NCBI GenBank assembly: GCA_029936885.1
Contig: JAPYRR010000001.1
Location: 48,477 to 92,622 of the forward strand
From: Fidelibacterota bacterium
GTDB taxonomy: Bacteria > Fidelibacterota > Marinisomatia > Marinisomatales > UBA1611
DNA: 44,146 nt
Reading direction: 5' to 3'
Positions 8,311 to 17,544 of the stretch are shown here, piece after piece (position 1 is the first letter of the stretch; each line of letters starts with the position of its first letter). The notes under the pieces are model-generated. The model was not told where the DNA came from. It made no database searches and saw only the letters and a program-made list of their open reading frames with translations. The translations under genes and the position numbers were made by a program.

Positions 8311-9269
8311 TAATAGGTCCTATTTTCAACAAGGTTAATAAATTCATTTAATTCATCCCGATTCAAATCACCAATATTCTCAAGTGAATTCCGAGCTGAT
8401 TTAAAATAGGATTGAGCCATTTCTTTCGTTTCATCTTCTATACCTTTTTCAGTAAAAAAAGATCGTATCTTTTCCATGAGATTGGATTTATCTGAATCGC
8501 CAACGATATCACCCCATTCTTTCCGAAACTGATTCCGTGCTTTGATGACCAAGAGAGTTTGCTTCCCTTCTGCTATATCACTACCAAGGCTTTTGCCCAT
8601 AACATTTGGATTTCCATAGATTTCCAACAAATCATCATGAATTTGAAAGCCAATTCCCAAAGCACGGCCGAATTTATCAAAACTATTTACGACTTCTTCA
8701 TCTGCGCCTACGAGTGTAGCAGGCATTTCAGCACAAGCTCCCAGCAGGGAACCAGTTTTTTTCTCAATCATTTTTAAATATTGATCTTCTGTAATAGAAA
8801 GGTCATTTTCAAATTCTTTATCTAAGGCTTGACCTTCACATACTTCTAGGGTTGCCTGATTAAAGGATCGACAAAGCGCATTTGCTCGGTCAGGTAGGCC
8901 ACTTAATAAAATTTGCGCAATGGCATATATACCATCTCCCGCAAGTATCGCAGTAGAATTATCCCATTTAAAATGAACAGCTTCTTGGCCATGGCGCATG
9001 TTATCATTATCCATGATATCATCGTGAACTAAAGTAAAATTATGGAGTAATTCTACTGCCAAAGCAATTTTCATCAAGGAATCTGGGTCGGCATTGTTGG
9101 CTCGTCCAGCAAGGTGGACAAGAATTGGTCGAAATCGTTTCCCCTTTCCACGAAGTGCAAAACGTATCGGCTCATAAAGATAGATAGGTCTTTCAGGAAT
9201 CGGGAGGCGCTTTAAGTCCCGGTTTACTTCTGTACGGATAAATGAAATTAATTCATTAAAATTTGACAT
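8310..9269 (-). CDS. Trans-isoprenyl diphosphate synthase (polyprenyl synthetase family)
   Basis: This enzyme condenses isopentenyl diphosphate with allylic diphosphates. The product (319 aa) has GKGKRFRPIL near residue 41, the first aspartate motif DDIMD (83-87) and a second motif DDLLE (212-216). Phe78, five residues before the first motif, is the kind of aromatic that limits chain length. A farnesyl or geranylgeranyl product is therefore more likely than a long quinone tail, but this is inference. It joins both operon neighbours through TAATG overlaps, an unusual place for an isoprenoid gene among sugar-phosphate enzymes. Confidence 0.88.
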   Translation of the reverse strand: MSNFNELISFIRTEVNRDLKRLPIPERPIYLYEPIRFALRGKGKRFRPILVHLAGRANNADPDSLMKIALAVELLHNFTLVHDDIMDNDNMRHGQEAVHFKWDNSTAILAGDGIYAIAQILLSGLPDRANALCRSFNQATLEVCEGQALDKEFENDLSITEDQYLKMIEKKTGSLLGACAEMPATLVGADEEVVNSFDKFGRALGIGFQIHDDLLEIYGNPNVMGKSLGSDIAEGKQTLLVIKARNQFRKEWGDIVGDSDKSNLMEKIRSFFTEKGIEDETKEMAQSYFKSARNSLENIGDLNRDELNEFINLVENRTY

Positions 9270-10639
9270 TAGTGTTCGCCCAATTCCAAGTTACCGAACT
9301 CCTTGAGTTTCCCTAAAACCAAATTCATTATCTCATCTTTTCTTTCCGGGGAATTCGCTTCAAACCGACACACTATCACTGGCTGCGTATTTGATGAGCG
9401 AACCAGTCCCCAGCCATCTCCAAATTTTATTCGGACTCCATCTACCGTAATACAGTCATAATTTTCTGTGAAATAATCAATGGCCTCTTTTGCGATCCTA
9501 AATTTTTCTTCATCATTCTCTGCTTCCATCCGCATTTCAGGTGTTGAATAATATACTGGAATTTCCGATTTCAATTCAGAGAGTTTTTTGTCAGTCCGGG
9601 ATAAGAGCTGCACCAATCGAGCACCCACATAAAGGGCATCGTCGTATCCAAAATAATCATCGGCGAAAAAAATATGTCCACTCATTTCACCACCGAATTT
9701 ACAATTTAGCTCACCCATTTTTTGTTTAATCAACGAATGGCCAGTTTTCCACATAATGGGATTACCGCCATAGCGATGGATCATATCTTCCAGGGCTTGG
9801 GAACATTTTACATCGAATAATATGTCTTCGCCATTTTCAATAATTTCTGGCAGAAACAAAGCCATGAGTTGGTCGGCCCAAATAATGTCACCAGTCTCAT
9901 CTACAACACCCACGCGATCTGCATCACCATCAAAGGCAAGTCCAACATCGTATTGACCTGTTTTCATTTCTGCCACAAGATCTAATAAATTTTCTTCCAC
10001 AGTGGGATCCGGATGATGATTCGGGAATGTACCGTCCGGTTCGGAATATAATTCTTTTAATTCAATCCCAAGTGACTTGAATACATCCGGACCATTGATT
10101 CCACCTGCTGCATTTCCACAATCCATAACCACTTTCATGGGACGTTCAATGTTAATTTTTTCAAGAATCATTTCTTTATACTTAGGCAAAATCTTGTAAC
10201 GAGCTTCGGTTCCTTTCCCTTCTTCAAAATCCATTTTATCCATAAGCGAATACAAGGCTTGGATATCATCTCCGAAAAATGCTTTTTTATCCAGTGAGAA
10301 TTTGAATCCATTGAATTCGGGTGGATTATGACTCCCCGTAATTTGTACAGCGCCGGAGATACCCAAGAGAAACATGGAATAATAGTTCACCGGGGTTGGG
10401 AGAATTCCAAGATTAATAATATCGATTCCCGTTGAAAGGACTCCCTTTTTGAAATAAGTCATAAGGTCAGGCGTTGTCAATCTAATATCTCCACTTAGAG
10501 CTATTTCTCGACCTCCAACTCGTTTAACAAAAGTGCCAAAGGCTTTGCCAAGTTTAACAACGACATGTTCTGGAAAATCTTCCGCTACCTTCCCACGGAT
10601 ATCGTATTCACGAAAAATATAAGGATTGATTATAGACAT
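9269..10639 (-). CDS. Phosphomannomutase/phosphoglucomutase
   Basis: An alpha-D-phosphohexomutase of 456 residues. It has the phospho-serine loop TGSHNPPEFNGFK (Ser103), the metal-binding DGDADRVG (Asp237, Asp239, Asp241), the sugar-specificity motif GEMSGHIFF and the C-terminal phosphate-binding RSSNTQP. The GEMSGH form is typical of ManB/AlgC-type dual-specificity enzymes that convert mannose-6-P or glucose-6-P to the 1-phosphates for nucleotide sugars and surface glycans. It is the first gene of the operon running to 6728. The 149-bp gap upstream (10640-10788) presumably holds its promoter. Confidence 0.92.
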   Translation of the reverse strand: MSIINPYIFREYDIRGKVAEDFPEHVVVKLGKAFGTFVKRVGGREIALSGDIRLTTPDLMTYFKKGVLSTGIDIINLGILPTPVNYYSMFLLGISGAVQITGSHNPPEFNGFKFSLDKKAFFGDDIQALYSLMDKMDFEEGKGTEARYKILPKYKEMILEKINIERPMKVVMDCGNAAGGINGPDVFKSLGIELKELYSEPDGTFPNHHPDPTVEENLLDLVAEMKTGQYDVGLAFDGDADRVGVVDETGDIIWADQLMALFLPEIIENGEDILFDVKCSQALEDMIHRYGGNPIMWKTGHSLIKQKMGELNCKFGGEMSGHIFFADDYFGYDDALYVGARLVQLLSRTDKKLSELKSEIPVYYSTPEMRMEAENDEEKFRIAKEAIDYFTENYDCITVDGVRIKFGDGWGLVRSSNTQPVIVCRFEANSPERKDEIMNLVLGKLKEFGNLELGEH

Positions 10640-10788
10640 ATTGAATTCTTTAATTTGGTTAATAATTGAAGAGAAAAATTACAGAACAGTGGATGAGAAT
10701 TCGAGATGAAACTGTAGAAATATTTAGTTATTTATGACCCTTTTTCAATCACGAAGCCCACACATCCGCGAATAATTCAGCTTCACTT

Positions 10789-12687
10789 TTATAAGGGCCA
10801 AAAATAAATTATTGTAGGCGTACCAACAATAACGATTAAGATTTCTAAGGGTAATCCCATTCGCCAATAATCTCCAAATTTATAGCCACCGGGACCAAGT
10901 ATAAGCGCATTACATTGATGCCCTATTGGCGTAAGAAATGCGCAAGATGCACCCACCGCCACTGACATTAAGAATGGATCAATACTGACGCCCATTGACA
11001 TTGCAATTCCAACACTTATGGGTGCCATTATTAGAGCGGTAGCCGCATTATTAATTATATCAGATAAACACATTGTAATAATCATAATAATTGCAAGAAC
11101 AAGCCATGTAGGTAAACCACCCGTTAATCCAACCATTAGATTAGCAACTAAGGTGGTTGTACCCGTACTTTGTAAAGCATCACTTATGGGAATCATCGAT
11201 CCTAAAAGTATAATAATTGGCCAATCGATGCTCTTATATAAGTCCCTAACAGGGAGTATTCCCGAAAATATATAAATTAAAATTGCGCCAATAAATGAGA
11301 TTGTTGCCGGAAAAATCCCAAACATACTTAATAATATTGCGCCAATAAATACCAATACTGAAAATCCTACTTTTGAAAATATCCCAATATCAATATCTCG
11401 TTTTTCAAGTGGTAATAAGTTCAGTGATTTTGCATTATTCTTTAATTCGTCTTCCCTGCCTTGTATTAACAATACATCGCCCACAGAAAATTTTACTTTG
11501 CCAAGTCGTTTCATAATTGGATTATCATTTCTGGCAACAGATATTAATGTTAAACAATTTGATGTTATTTTTCTAAAATAATTTCGTGTTCGACCCAATA
11601 ATTTAGATTCAGGTATAACAACAACTTCCATAAATGTAGTGTCATCTTCTTTTAGAGAATCAATTCGAAATCGCATTTCCTTTGTTAATTTAAAATTATA
11701 TTCATCCATTGCGATTTTCAATTCTGTTGGGTCGGCCATTATTAAAAATTGATCCCCCTCATTCAGAATATAATTTGGATCTAAATATTCAACGACTCCA
11801 TCGTTATTTATTTTCCGAATTAATGTTATTTTATCTCCCGTCAAATTATTGACTTCCCCTGCATTTTCACCAATTAAAGGGCAGTCTTCTGGAATTCTAA
11901 TTTCTGTAACATATTTATCAATTGAAAAAATTGATCGGGATTTTAATTTATTATCTTTAGCATTTGGAATAAGTTTCCAGCCAATAAGCGCAATAAATAA
12001 AACACCTAAAATAGCGATTACACTACCAACAGGCGTAAAATCAAATAAACCAAATGCAGTAGGTTCAAAGTCCATAAGACTGATATTTTGCAATTTAAGG
12101 TATTTTGCGGAGAATGATGTTGAATCGGAAATCGCTTGTGAAATAATTAGTTCCATTTGCTCCTTTCTGATTGTTGCAATAATAATATTGGGGGGAGTAC
12201 CTATCATGGTTATCATGCCCCCAAGGATACTGGCAAAAGCAATCGGCATTAATAAAATTCTAGAAGATCTTCCATTTTCCCAGGCTGTTTTTAATGTAAC
12301 GGGTAGCATTAAAGCTAATGCACCAACATTATTCATAAAACCAGATAGTAGGGCAATTACACCACTTAAACTAGAAATATGCATAGTTTGGATTTTAGTA
12401 AATGGCTTAATCCTGCGAGTTATATAATCGACCACGCCCGAATTTCGCAGTGCTCTACTGATTATTAATACTGCCGCAACTGTAATCACAGCAGGGTGAC
12501 CAAATCCTAAAAATATTTGATTATAATTATTTATTAAAGCTGAACTTTCATCACCTAAACATTTGTCTGCGATAATAAGTATAAAAAGAGCTGTGAGAGA
12601 AACAATATCATATCTCCATCTTCCATATATAAAAAGCCCAAAAGTTATCATTAAAATAATTACTATCGCGATTTGATCAATATTCAT
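10789..12687 (-). CDS. SLC13/DASS-type anion:sodium symporter with two RCK_C domains
   Basis: A polytopic inner-membrane protein of 632 residues. Two blocks of membrane helices (about 1-240 and 430-632) flank a soluble part with two RCK_C/TrkA-C-like domains (about 261-325 and 353-420), each with the 'GD.(F/L)LI' ending. Helical-hairpin motifs MNNVGALALMLPV, GTPPNIIIA and NNAATALIMAP fit the SLC13 superfamily, whose members carry dicarboxylates, sulfate or related anions with sodium. The substrate cannot be read from the sequence. It stands alone, 128 bp downstream of the aminotransferase gene and separated from it by a heptamer repeat tract. Confidence 0.85.
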   Translation of the reverse strand: MNIDQIAIVIILMITFGLFIYGRWRYDIVSLTALFILIIADKCLGDESSALINNYNQIFLGFGHPAVITVAAVLIISRALRNSGVVDYITRRIKPFTKIQTMHISSLSGVIALLSGFMNNVGALALMLPVTLKTAWENGRSSRILLMPIAFASILGGMITMIGTPPNIIIATIRKEQMELIISQAISDSTSFSAKYLKLQNISLMDFEPTAFGLFDFTPVGSVIAILGVLFIALIGWKLIPNAKDNKLKSRSIFSIDKYVTEIRIPEDCPLIGENAGEVNNLTGDKITLIRKINNDGVVEYLDPNYILNEGDQFLIMADPTELKIAMDEYNFKLTKEMRFRIDSLKEDDTTFMEVVVIPESKLLGRTRNYFRKITSNCLTLISVARNDNPIMKRLGKVKFSVGDVLLIQGREDELKNNAKSLNLLPLEKRDIDIGIFSKVGFSVLVFIGAILLSMFGIFPATISFIGAILIYIFSGILPVRDLYKSIDWPIIILLGSMIPISDALQSTGTTTLVANLMVGLTGGLPTWLVLAIIMIITMCLSDIINNAATALIMAPISVGIAMSMGVSIDPFLMSVAVGASCAFLTPIGHQCNALILGPGGYKFGDYWRMGLPLEILIVIVGTPTIIYFWPL

Positions 12688-12769
12688 TTTTACATTCCAC
12701 CAATTATTGTTCCACTATTAAAGCATTTGTATTGTTTGTGAAGTTTGAAAGAAAATGAATAATTTTTCT

Positions 12770-12804
12770 CACTTCTCCCTTCACTCTTCATACTTCACCC
12801 TTCA
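12770..12804 (-). repeat. Five-unit heptamer tandem repeat
   Basis: Read on the minus strand, the 35 bases from 12804 to 12770 form five 7-nt units: TGAAGGG, TGAAGTA, TGAAGAG, TGAAGGG and AGAAGTG. The consensus is TGAAGNG. The tract lies in the gap between the aminotransferase stop (12816) and the SLC13 start (12687), so it is neither in a coding frame nor part of a hairpin. Confidence 0.75.
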
Positions 12805-12815
12805 ATTAAAAATAT

Positions 12816-13928
12816 TTATTTTATCGTTTTCAAAAAATCTGAAATCCGGTCCAAGCCACCTTGAACATAATCTGCTGGTGTGCCGTAACCAAACCGGACA
12901 TATCCTTCCATCCCATGCCACTTCCCTGCTGTCAATAAAACACTGTAATTATCTCTTAAATTGAAAACAAATTCTTCCGAACTCATGGGACTATTCAATT
13001 TAGCAAAAGTGATTGCCGCAGCTTGGGGCCGAGTGATGGTAAAAGTAGGCTCATTTTTTGCCCAATCACACAACATATTAAGATTGTGATTCAAATGATC
13101 CTTGGTACGATTCAATATTTTTTTTCTACGATCAGATTCTAGGATTCGGCTGGCCACCCAATCGCTCAAGTATGCAACATTGATAACGGTATAATCATGG
13201 AATGACCATGCTCGACTAATATATTCTTTCGATCCAACGCTCCATCCAAGACGGAGGCCCGGTAAACTGTACGCTTTTGATAATCCGGCATTCACAATGG
13301 TTTTATCTGTGGCACCAGCAAAAGATCGGCATTCTACGCCGTCCAATTCTGCGCCACGATAGACTTCATCCGATAAAAGCCAGCAATTTGCGTCTTGTGC
13401 TATTTCAATAACACCATCCATCACTTCGTCAGACATTAATGCTCCGGTTGGATTATTGGGATTACACACAGCAATCATTTTTGTTTTGGGTGTTACCAAT
13501 GCTTTAACATCATCCAAATCCCATTGCCAAGCAAGATCCTGCCGTATTGGACATTCTTTAACTGTAATCCCAAAACTTCGCGCCAAGTGACCAATCTGAA
13601 GATAATTAGGCACCATATAAATAATTTCATCTCCAGGCTCTAACTGTGTCATAACTGCCAAAAAATTTGCTTCTGCAGAACCGGAAGTTATTAGCACATT
13701 TTCAATAGATAATTCTGGCGTATAAATATCCACGACACGTTGTCGAAGTTCGGGTGTTCCGTTGGTGTAGCCATAAAATAAATTCGTTTCCAATATTTCA
13801 TCTTGTTCGTCGCTGGTTAATATTTCACTCAATTTTAAGGGATGGACTCCACTTTCAGACAAATTAAAGTCCACTTCATTTTCAAAAAGAGACTGATTTC
13901 TTTCTAATTCAAATATTTCAAAATTCAT
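12816..13928 (-). CDS. PLP-dependent aminotransferase, class I/II fold
   Basis: A fold-type I PLP enzyme of 370 residues. It shows GYTNGTPELRQ, NPNNPTG (156-162), LLSDEVYRG with Asp187 and Tyr190, the PLP-binding Lys218 in NAGLSKAYSLPGLRLGW, and a late VRFGYG arginine. The amino-acid substrate cannot be assigned. The Lys218 region resembles broad class I/II aminotransferases, including capreomycidine-synthase-like annotations, but I would not transfer that function. It overlaps the upstream ornithine cyclodeaminase-like gene by 4 nt (ATGA), so the two probably act in one pathway. Confidence 0.88.
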   Translation of the reverse strand: MNFEIFELERNQSLFENEVDFNLSESGVHPLKLSEILTSDEQDEILETNLFYGYTNGTPELRQRVVDIYTPELSIENVLITSGSAEANFLAVMTQLEPGDEIIYMVPNYLQIGHLARSFGITVKECPIRQDLAWQWDLDDVKALVTPKTKMIAVCNPNNPTGALMSDEVMDGVIEIAQDANCWLLSDEVYRGAELDGVECRSFAGATDKTIVNAGLSKAYSLPGLRLGWSVGSKEYISRAWSFHDYTVINVAYLSDWVASRILESDRRKKILNRTKDHLNHNLNMLCDWAKNEPTFTITRPQAAAITFAKLNSPMSSEEFVFNLRDNYSVLLTAGKWHGMEGYVRFGYGTPADYVQGGLDRISDFLKTIK

Positions 13929-14878
13929 GTTTCGTTCTCCATAAAAGATTCATAAACCGCCGTTGCAATTTGGATATCTTGAACCGCTACCCCTGTAAGA
14001 TCTGCCACAGTTATTTGTTCCGTTGATTTTCGCCCAGGATGCTGACCATTAAGAATATCCCCTAATTCAACAATATCATTTTTCGCCAGCTTTCCATCTT
14101 TTAACGCGTGGGATATTTCGCCCCGTTCAATACATTGTGAAATGCTATCTGCCACCACAAGATCTGCCATTTCTAAGATAGTTGAATCCAGCTCTTGTTT
14201 TAATTCGGTGTCAGATCCCATGGCGGTAATGTGCGTTCCCGGTTGAATATCATTGGCAAATAAAATGGGTGTCGTTGAAGCCGTGCACGTTACAATATAA
14301 TTACAATTTAAGGCGACTTCTTGGGGTGATTCAGTACATGAAACAGAAAAGCCTAGTTTAGCTAAATCAGCTTTAACCCATTCCATTTTTTCAGAATTTC
14401 TTCCCCACACAATCACATTTCGGCATTCCGTAATAGGCTTCAGATATTCAACTTGTAGCCTGGCTTGGAGTCCCGTTCCAATTAAGCCAATACAATTAAT
14501 TTTATTCGAAAATTGCTCGGCACAGATTGCTCCAGCCACGGCTGTTCTAATATCTGTGAGATAAGCATCATCGGCCAGTAATGCTACATTCGTTCCGGTT
14601 TCTTGCTCAAAGAGTAGCATGAGTCCAGCTCCTGTCGGGAGACCGTTTTTGTCATTTTCGTAAAATCCAGAAGCAATTTTTATTACATAATATTTGCCAC
14701 CAATAATATATCCATATTTGATATGAACATCCCCAGGAGGTTGATTAAATGAAAGTTCACCTACCGGCGGCACAACCGCTTTTCCTTCTGAATAGGCTAC
14801 AAATCCATTTTTTATTAGAGGACTGAGATCAAGACTGTCAACTATCTTTGAAATGACATCCTTTTTAATGGTTTTCAT
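13925..14878 (-). CDS. Ornithine cyclodeaminase/mu-crystallin family protein
   Basis: A 317-residue NAD(P)-binding enzyme. It has the family's N-terminal substrate domain with PPVGELSF and KIASGFYEN. A Rossmann domain follows, with GLIGTGLQARLQVEYL and VIVWGRNSEKM. Later segments are TCTASTTPIL, HITAMGSD and DLVVADS. Members include ornithine cyclodeaminase, alanine dehydrogenases, ketimine reductases and siderophore precursor enzymes such as SbnB, so the exact reaction is open. The 4-nt overlap with an aminotransferase suggests joint handling of an amino or imino acid. Confidence 0.85.
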   Translation of the reverse strand: MKTIKKDVISKIVDSLDLSPLIKNGFVAYSEGKAVVPPVGELSFNQPPGDVHIKYGYIIGGKYYVIKIASGFYENDKNGLPTGAGLMLLFEQETGTNVALLADDAYLTDIRTAVAGAICAEQFSNKINCIGLIGTGLQARLQVEYLKPITECRNVIVWGRNSEKMEWVKADLAKLGFSVSCTESPQEVALNCNYIVTCTASTTPILFANDIQPGTHITAMGSDTELKQELDSTILEMADLVVADSISQCIERGEISHALKDGKLAKNDIVELGDILNGQHPGRKSTEQITVADLTGVAVQDIQIATAVYESFMENET

Positions 14879-14884
14879 AAAATA

Positions 14885-15370
14885 TTATTTGGTATTGATG
14901 ATTTTTTTGACTTTATAAACTGGTTCAAAAAATATCGCTTCAAAAAGTGGATTAATAATTGTGGTCTTATCATCAATCAAGTCAAAAGGATGTACCATAA
15001 ATCCTAGTCCATCTTTCCTGTTTTTTGGCTGTACATTAAAAGTTATTGGTTTAAGCGTACGAAGAAGATTTAAAATACTTTTATAACCTTTCATTCCCTC
15101 CGTGGGAAAAATATTTTCATTTTTATTAATCTTTATAAGGTGCTTCAGAAGAGTCAGCTTGTCCCTGAAAATTGGTTTTGACCACTTAATCGACCCGACT
15201 GAATATCTAAATTCACAACTTGTGTTTATAATAGGATGAGGGCGAGCGTCATGTATTGCTTCTAAAAGTGTAAGTAAATAGTTTTTACCACCTACGGCTT
15301 TTGCACAATCTAATAATTGTTTTTTTAGAGACTCGCCTTGATCAAGGTTTAATGTATTTTTGTTTTTCAT
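14885..15370 (-). CDS. Hypothetical protein, 161 aa
   Basis: I do not recognise this protein. It is basic, with many Lys and Ile/Leu residues, and lacks a signal peptide or membrane segment, so it is probably cytoplasmic. Notable stretches are AVGGKNYLLTLLEAIHDARPH, a TEGMKGYKSILNLLRTL helix and GFMVHPFDLIDD. It is the first gene of a likely three-gene operon, with only 6 bp to the ornithine cyclodeaminase-like gene, so it may serve the same pathway or regulate it. No clear ribosome binding site precedes the ATG. Coding status rests on frame length, spacing and composition. Confidence 0.6.
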   Translation of the reverse strand: MKNKNTLNLDQGESLKKQLLDCAKAVGGKNYLLTLLEAIHDARPHPIINTSCEFRYSVGSIKWSKPIFRDKLTLLKHLIKINKNENIFPTEGMKGYKSILNLLRTLKPITFNVQPKNRKDGLGFMVHPFDLIDDKTTIINPLFEAIFFEPVYKVKKIINTK

Positions 15371-15662
15371 GATTTTCTACTTTTATTTTATTGAATCACG
15401 GATTTGTATCAATAAATTTTTCGTTGCCAGTATCCCAGCCATTTCATCCAATCCGCTCTCTTCATTTTAGATATTAATTCAATTAATCGATTGTTAAAGA
15501 AAAATGGAAGTGAAGAATAATTGTTATGGGGCTTAGAATCAACCCTCCGTTTTTAATAATTTGTTTTAACTAATTTTGAAATGATTTGTCGATTGGCACC
15601 TATGAGTATTGTTTAAGTTCGAATCGTACTATTATTGAACTAATTATAACTTAAATAACATC
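15371..15662. promoter_or_regulatory. Divergent intergenic region with AT-rich palindromes
   Basis: This 292-bp gap separates the start of the 161-aa gene (minus) from the subtilase (plus), so it must hold promoters for both. It contains a perfect 15-bp palindrome ATTAATTCAATTAAT (15473-15487). It also contains an 8-bp inverted repeat, TTTAAGTT (15612-15619) with AACTTAAA (15648-15655), close to the subtilase start. No tRNA, small ORF or terminator was found. The palindromes are AT-rich, so chance is a real alternative. Confidence 0.4.
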
Positions 15663-17507
15663 ATGAAGAAATATATTACCTTATTACTTTTTACGAGTAT
15701 CTCATTCGGCCAAAATTATGTACCAGGCCAAATCTTGATACAAGCGAAACCTGGTGTAGAGATTGATGAACTAAAGATTGGGCTAGATGAAAATCGCTTT
15801 CAGGTTGTCAAGCCTCTTATGAAACGAGCCAATATCTACCTAATTAAAATGCTGGATTTATCCATTACGGAATCAAATGGGCTAAAAGAGATTAAAGAAA
15901 ATCCTTGGATTCAAAATGCGCAGTTAAATCATTACGTAAATCAGCGTCAGACATTTCCTGATGATCCTAGTTTTACATCACAATGGGGCATGCACAATAC
16001 GGGCCAATCAGGCGGGTTGGAAGATGCAGATATTGATGCACCAGAAGCCTGGGACCTGACCACAGGGGGCGTAAATGCTTTAGGGGACGAAATCGTCGTG
16101 GCTATCGTTGATGGCGGATGTATGATTTCGCATAATGACTTGGATGATAATATTTGGGTCAATACGGATGAAATACCCGGGAATGGTGTCGATGATGACA
16201 ATGATGGATATGTGGACGATATTAATGGTTGGAATGCTTACAACTCTAATGGATCTATTTCATCTGACGGTCATGGCACTCATGTTGCTGGCATCGTAGG
16301 TGCTGAAGGGAATAATGGTAGTATGGTGGCTGGTGTAAACTGGGATGTGAAATTAATGATCGTTATGGGTTCATCTGGAAATACTTCTACCGTAATAGAA
16401 GCGTATGGATATATTTTGGATCAAAGAGTTCTTTATAATGAAACAAACGGTGAAGAAGGTGCTTTTGTGGTAGCCACCAATTCCAGTTTTGGTGTGGATA
16501 ATGCTGATTGTACAACTGGGAATTATCCTTTGTGGGATGAAGCATATACCGCCATGGGAGAAGCAGGAATATTAAGTGCAGCTGCAACGATTAATGCAAA
16601 TCAAAATGTAGACAACTCCGGTGATGTTCCAACGGGTTGTACTAGTGACTATCTAGTAACTGTGACAAACACCAACCGACATGATCAAAAAGCTTCAGCC
16701 GGGTATGGTGCCATTTCAATAGATTTGGGTGCCCCTGGTAGTAGTATTCTATCAACCTATAATAATGGTTCTACATCATCACTTTCTGGAACAAGCATGG
16801 CTACACCCCACGTAGCAGGTGCCGTTGGATTTCTTCATTCAGTCATGACATCAGGTTTTAGTCAATTCCAATTCAATAGTCCAGGTGAAGGTGCACTTGC
16901 ACTCAAATCAATGATTATGGAAGGTACAGATGTAATTAGTGCCTTGGAAAATATAACCGTGTCTGGTGGTCGATTGAATTTATTTAATTCCGCTATGCTA
17001 GTTTCACAGTTTATGGCATCTGATTCCCTTGACCCCAATCCCATTACAAATTTTACAGGGGATGGGTCTGGTGGAACGGTCATTCAATTGAGTTGGGAAA
17101 ATCCTATATCACTCTTTGGTGGTGATACCATATCTGATTTCATAAATGATTTATATCGTGATGGTACTTTGATTGAATCTACAGAGGCTGGAATTACCAA
17201 TTTTGTAGATACACCCGTTTTTCCAGGAACCTTTTATGAATACACTGTTATTACCCGACTTATAGAAAATGATTCAACAAGTGTTCCAGTCAACTTAATT
17301 GTAGTGGCAGAATCAGGCGACTGTCAATTAGGCGACCCAAATATGGACGACATAATTAATGTCATGGACATTATCGCAACATTAAGATTCATAATGGAAT
17401 GGGAAAATCCAACTCCAAATGAATTTTGTGCTGCCGACGTCGATTTTGATAATACGATTACGGTGTATGACCTCTTGCTTATTTCAGATATAATATTAGG
17501 TGATTAA
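15663..17507 (+). CDS. Secreted subtilisin-like serine protease (S8) with dockerin-like C-terminus
   Basis: The 614-residue product starts with a signal peptide (MKKYITLLLFTSISFG, cut near residue 16) and a propeptide-like region (about 20-95). The S8 catalytic domain follows, with Asp150 in AIVDGG, His204 in DGHGTHVAG and Ser378 in GTSMATPHVAG. A fibronectin-like segment (about 465-545) precedes the tail. The last 60 residues hold two calcium-loop helices, GDPNMDDIINVMDIIATL and DVDFDNTITVYDLLLISDIIL, as in dockerin type I repeats. It should hydrolyse proteins outside the cytoplasmic membrane. No YPNPFNP sorting tail is present. It is monocistronic and convergent with the DUF819 gene. Confidence 0.93.
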   Translation: MKKYITLLLFTSISFGQNYVPGQILIQAKPGVEIDELKIGLDENRFQVVKPLMKRANIYLIKMLDLSITESNGLKEIKENPWIQNAQLNHYVNQRQTFPDDPSFTSQWGMHNTGQSGGLEDADIDAPEAWDLTTGGVNALGDEIVVAIVDGGCMISHNDLDDNIWVNTDEIPGNGVDDDNDGYVDDINGWNAYNSNGSISSDGHGTHVAGIVGAEGNNGSMVAGVNWDVKLMIVMGSSGNTSTVIEAYGYILDQRVLYNETNGEEGAFVVATNSSFGVDNADCTTGNYPLWDEAYTAMGEAGILSAAATINANQNVDNSGDVPTGCTSDYLVTVTNTNRHDQKASAGYGAISIDLGAPGSSILSTYNNGSTSSLSGTSMATPHVAGAVGFLHSVMTSGFSQFQFNSPGEGALALKSMIMEGTDVISALENITVSGGRLNLFNSAMLVSQFMASDSLDPNPITNFTGDGSGGTVIQLSWENPISLFGGDTISDFINDLYRDGTLIESTEAGITNFVDTPVFPGTFYEYTVITRLIENDSTSVPVNLIVVAESGDCQLGDPNMDDIINVMDIIATLRFIMEWENPTPNEFCAADVDFDNTITVYDLLLISDIILGD

Positions 17508-17544
17508 TTATTAAGAAAGGTTAGATCCATGTCATCCTTAACTT

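Noticed and set aside
11849-12427. 192-codon plus-strand frame opposite the SLC13 gene
   Set aside because: Antisense to a clear membrane protein; the apparent hydrophobic stretches are complements of the transporter helices.
15612-15630. TTCGAAT resembling a tRNA T-loop
   Set aside because: The flanking bases do not form a 5-bp T-stem and no acceptor, D or anticodon arm can be drawn around it.
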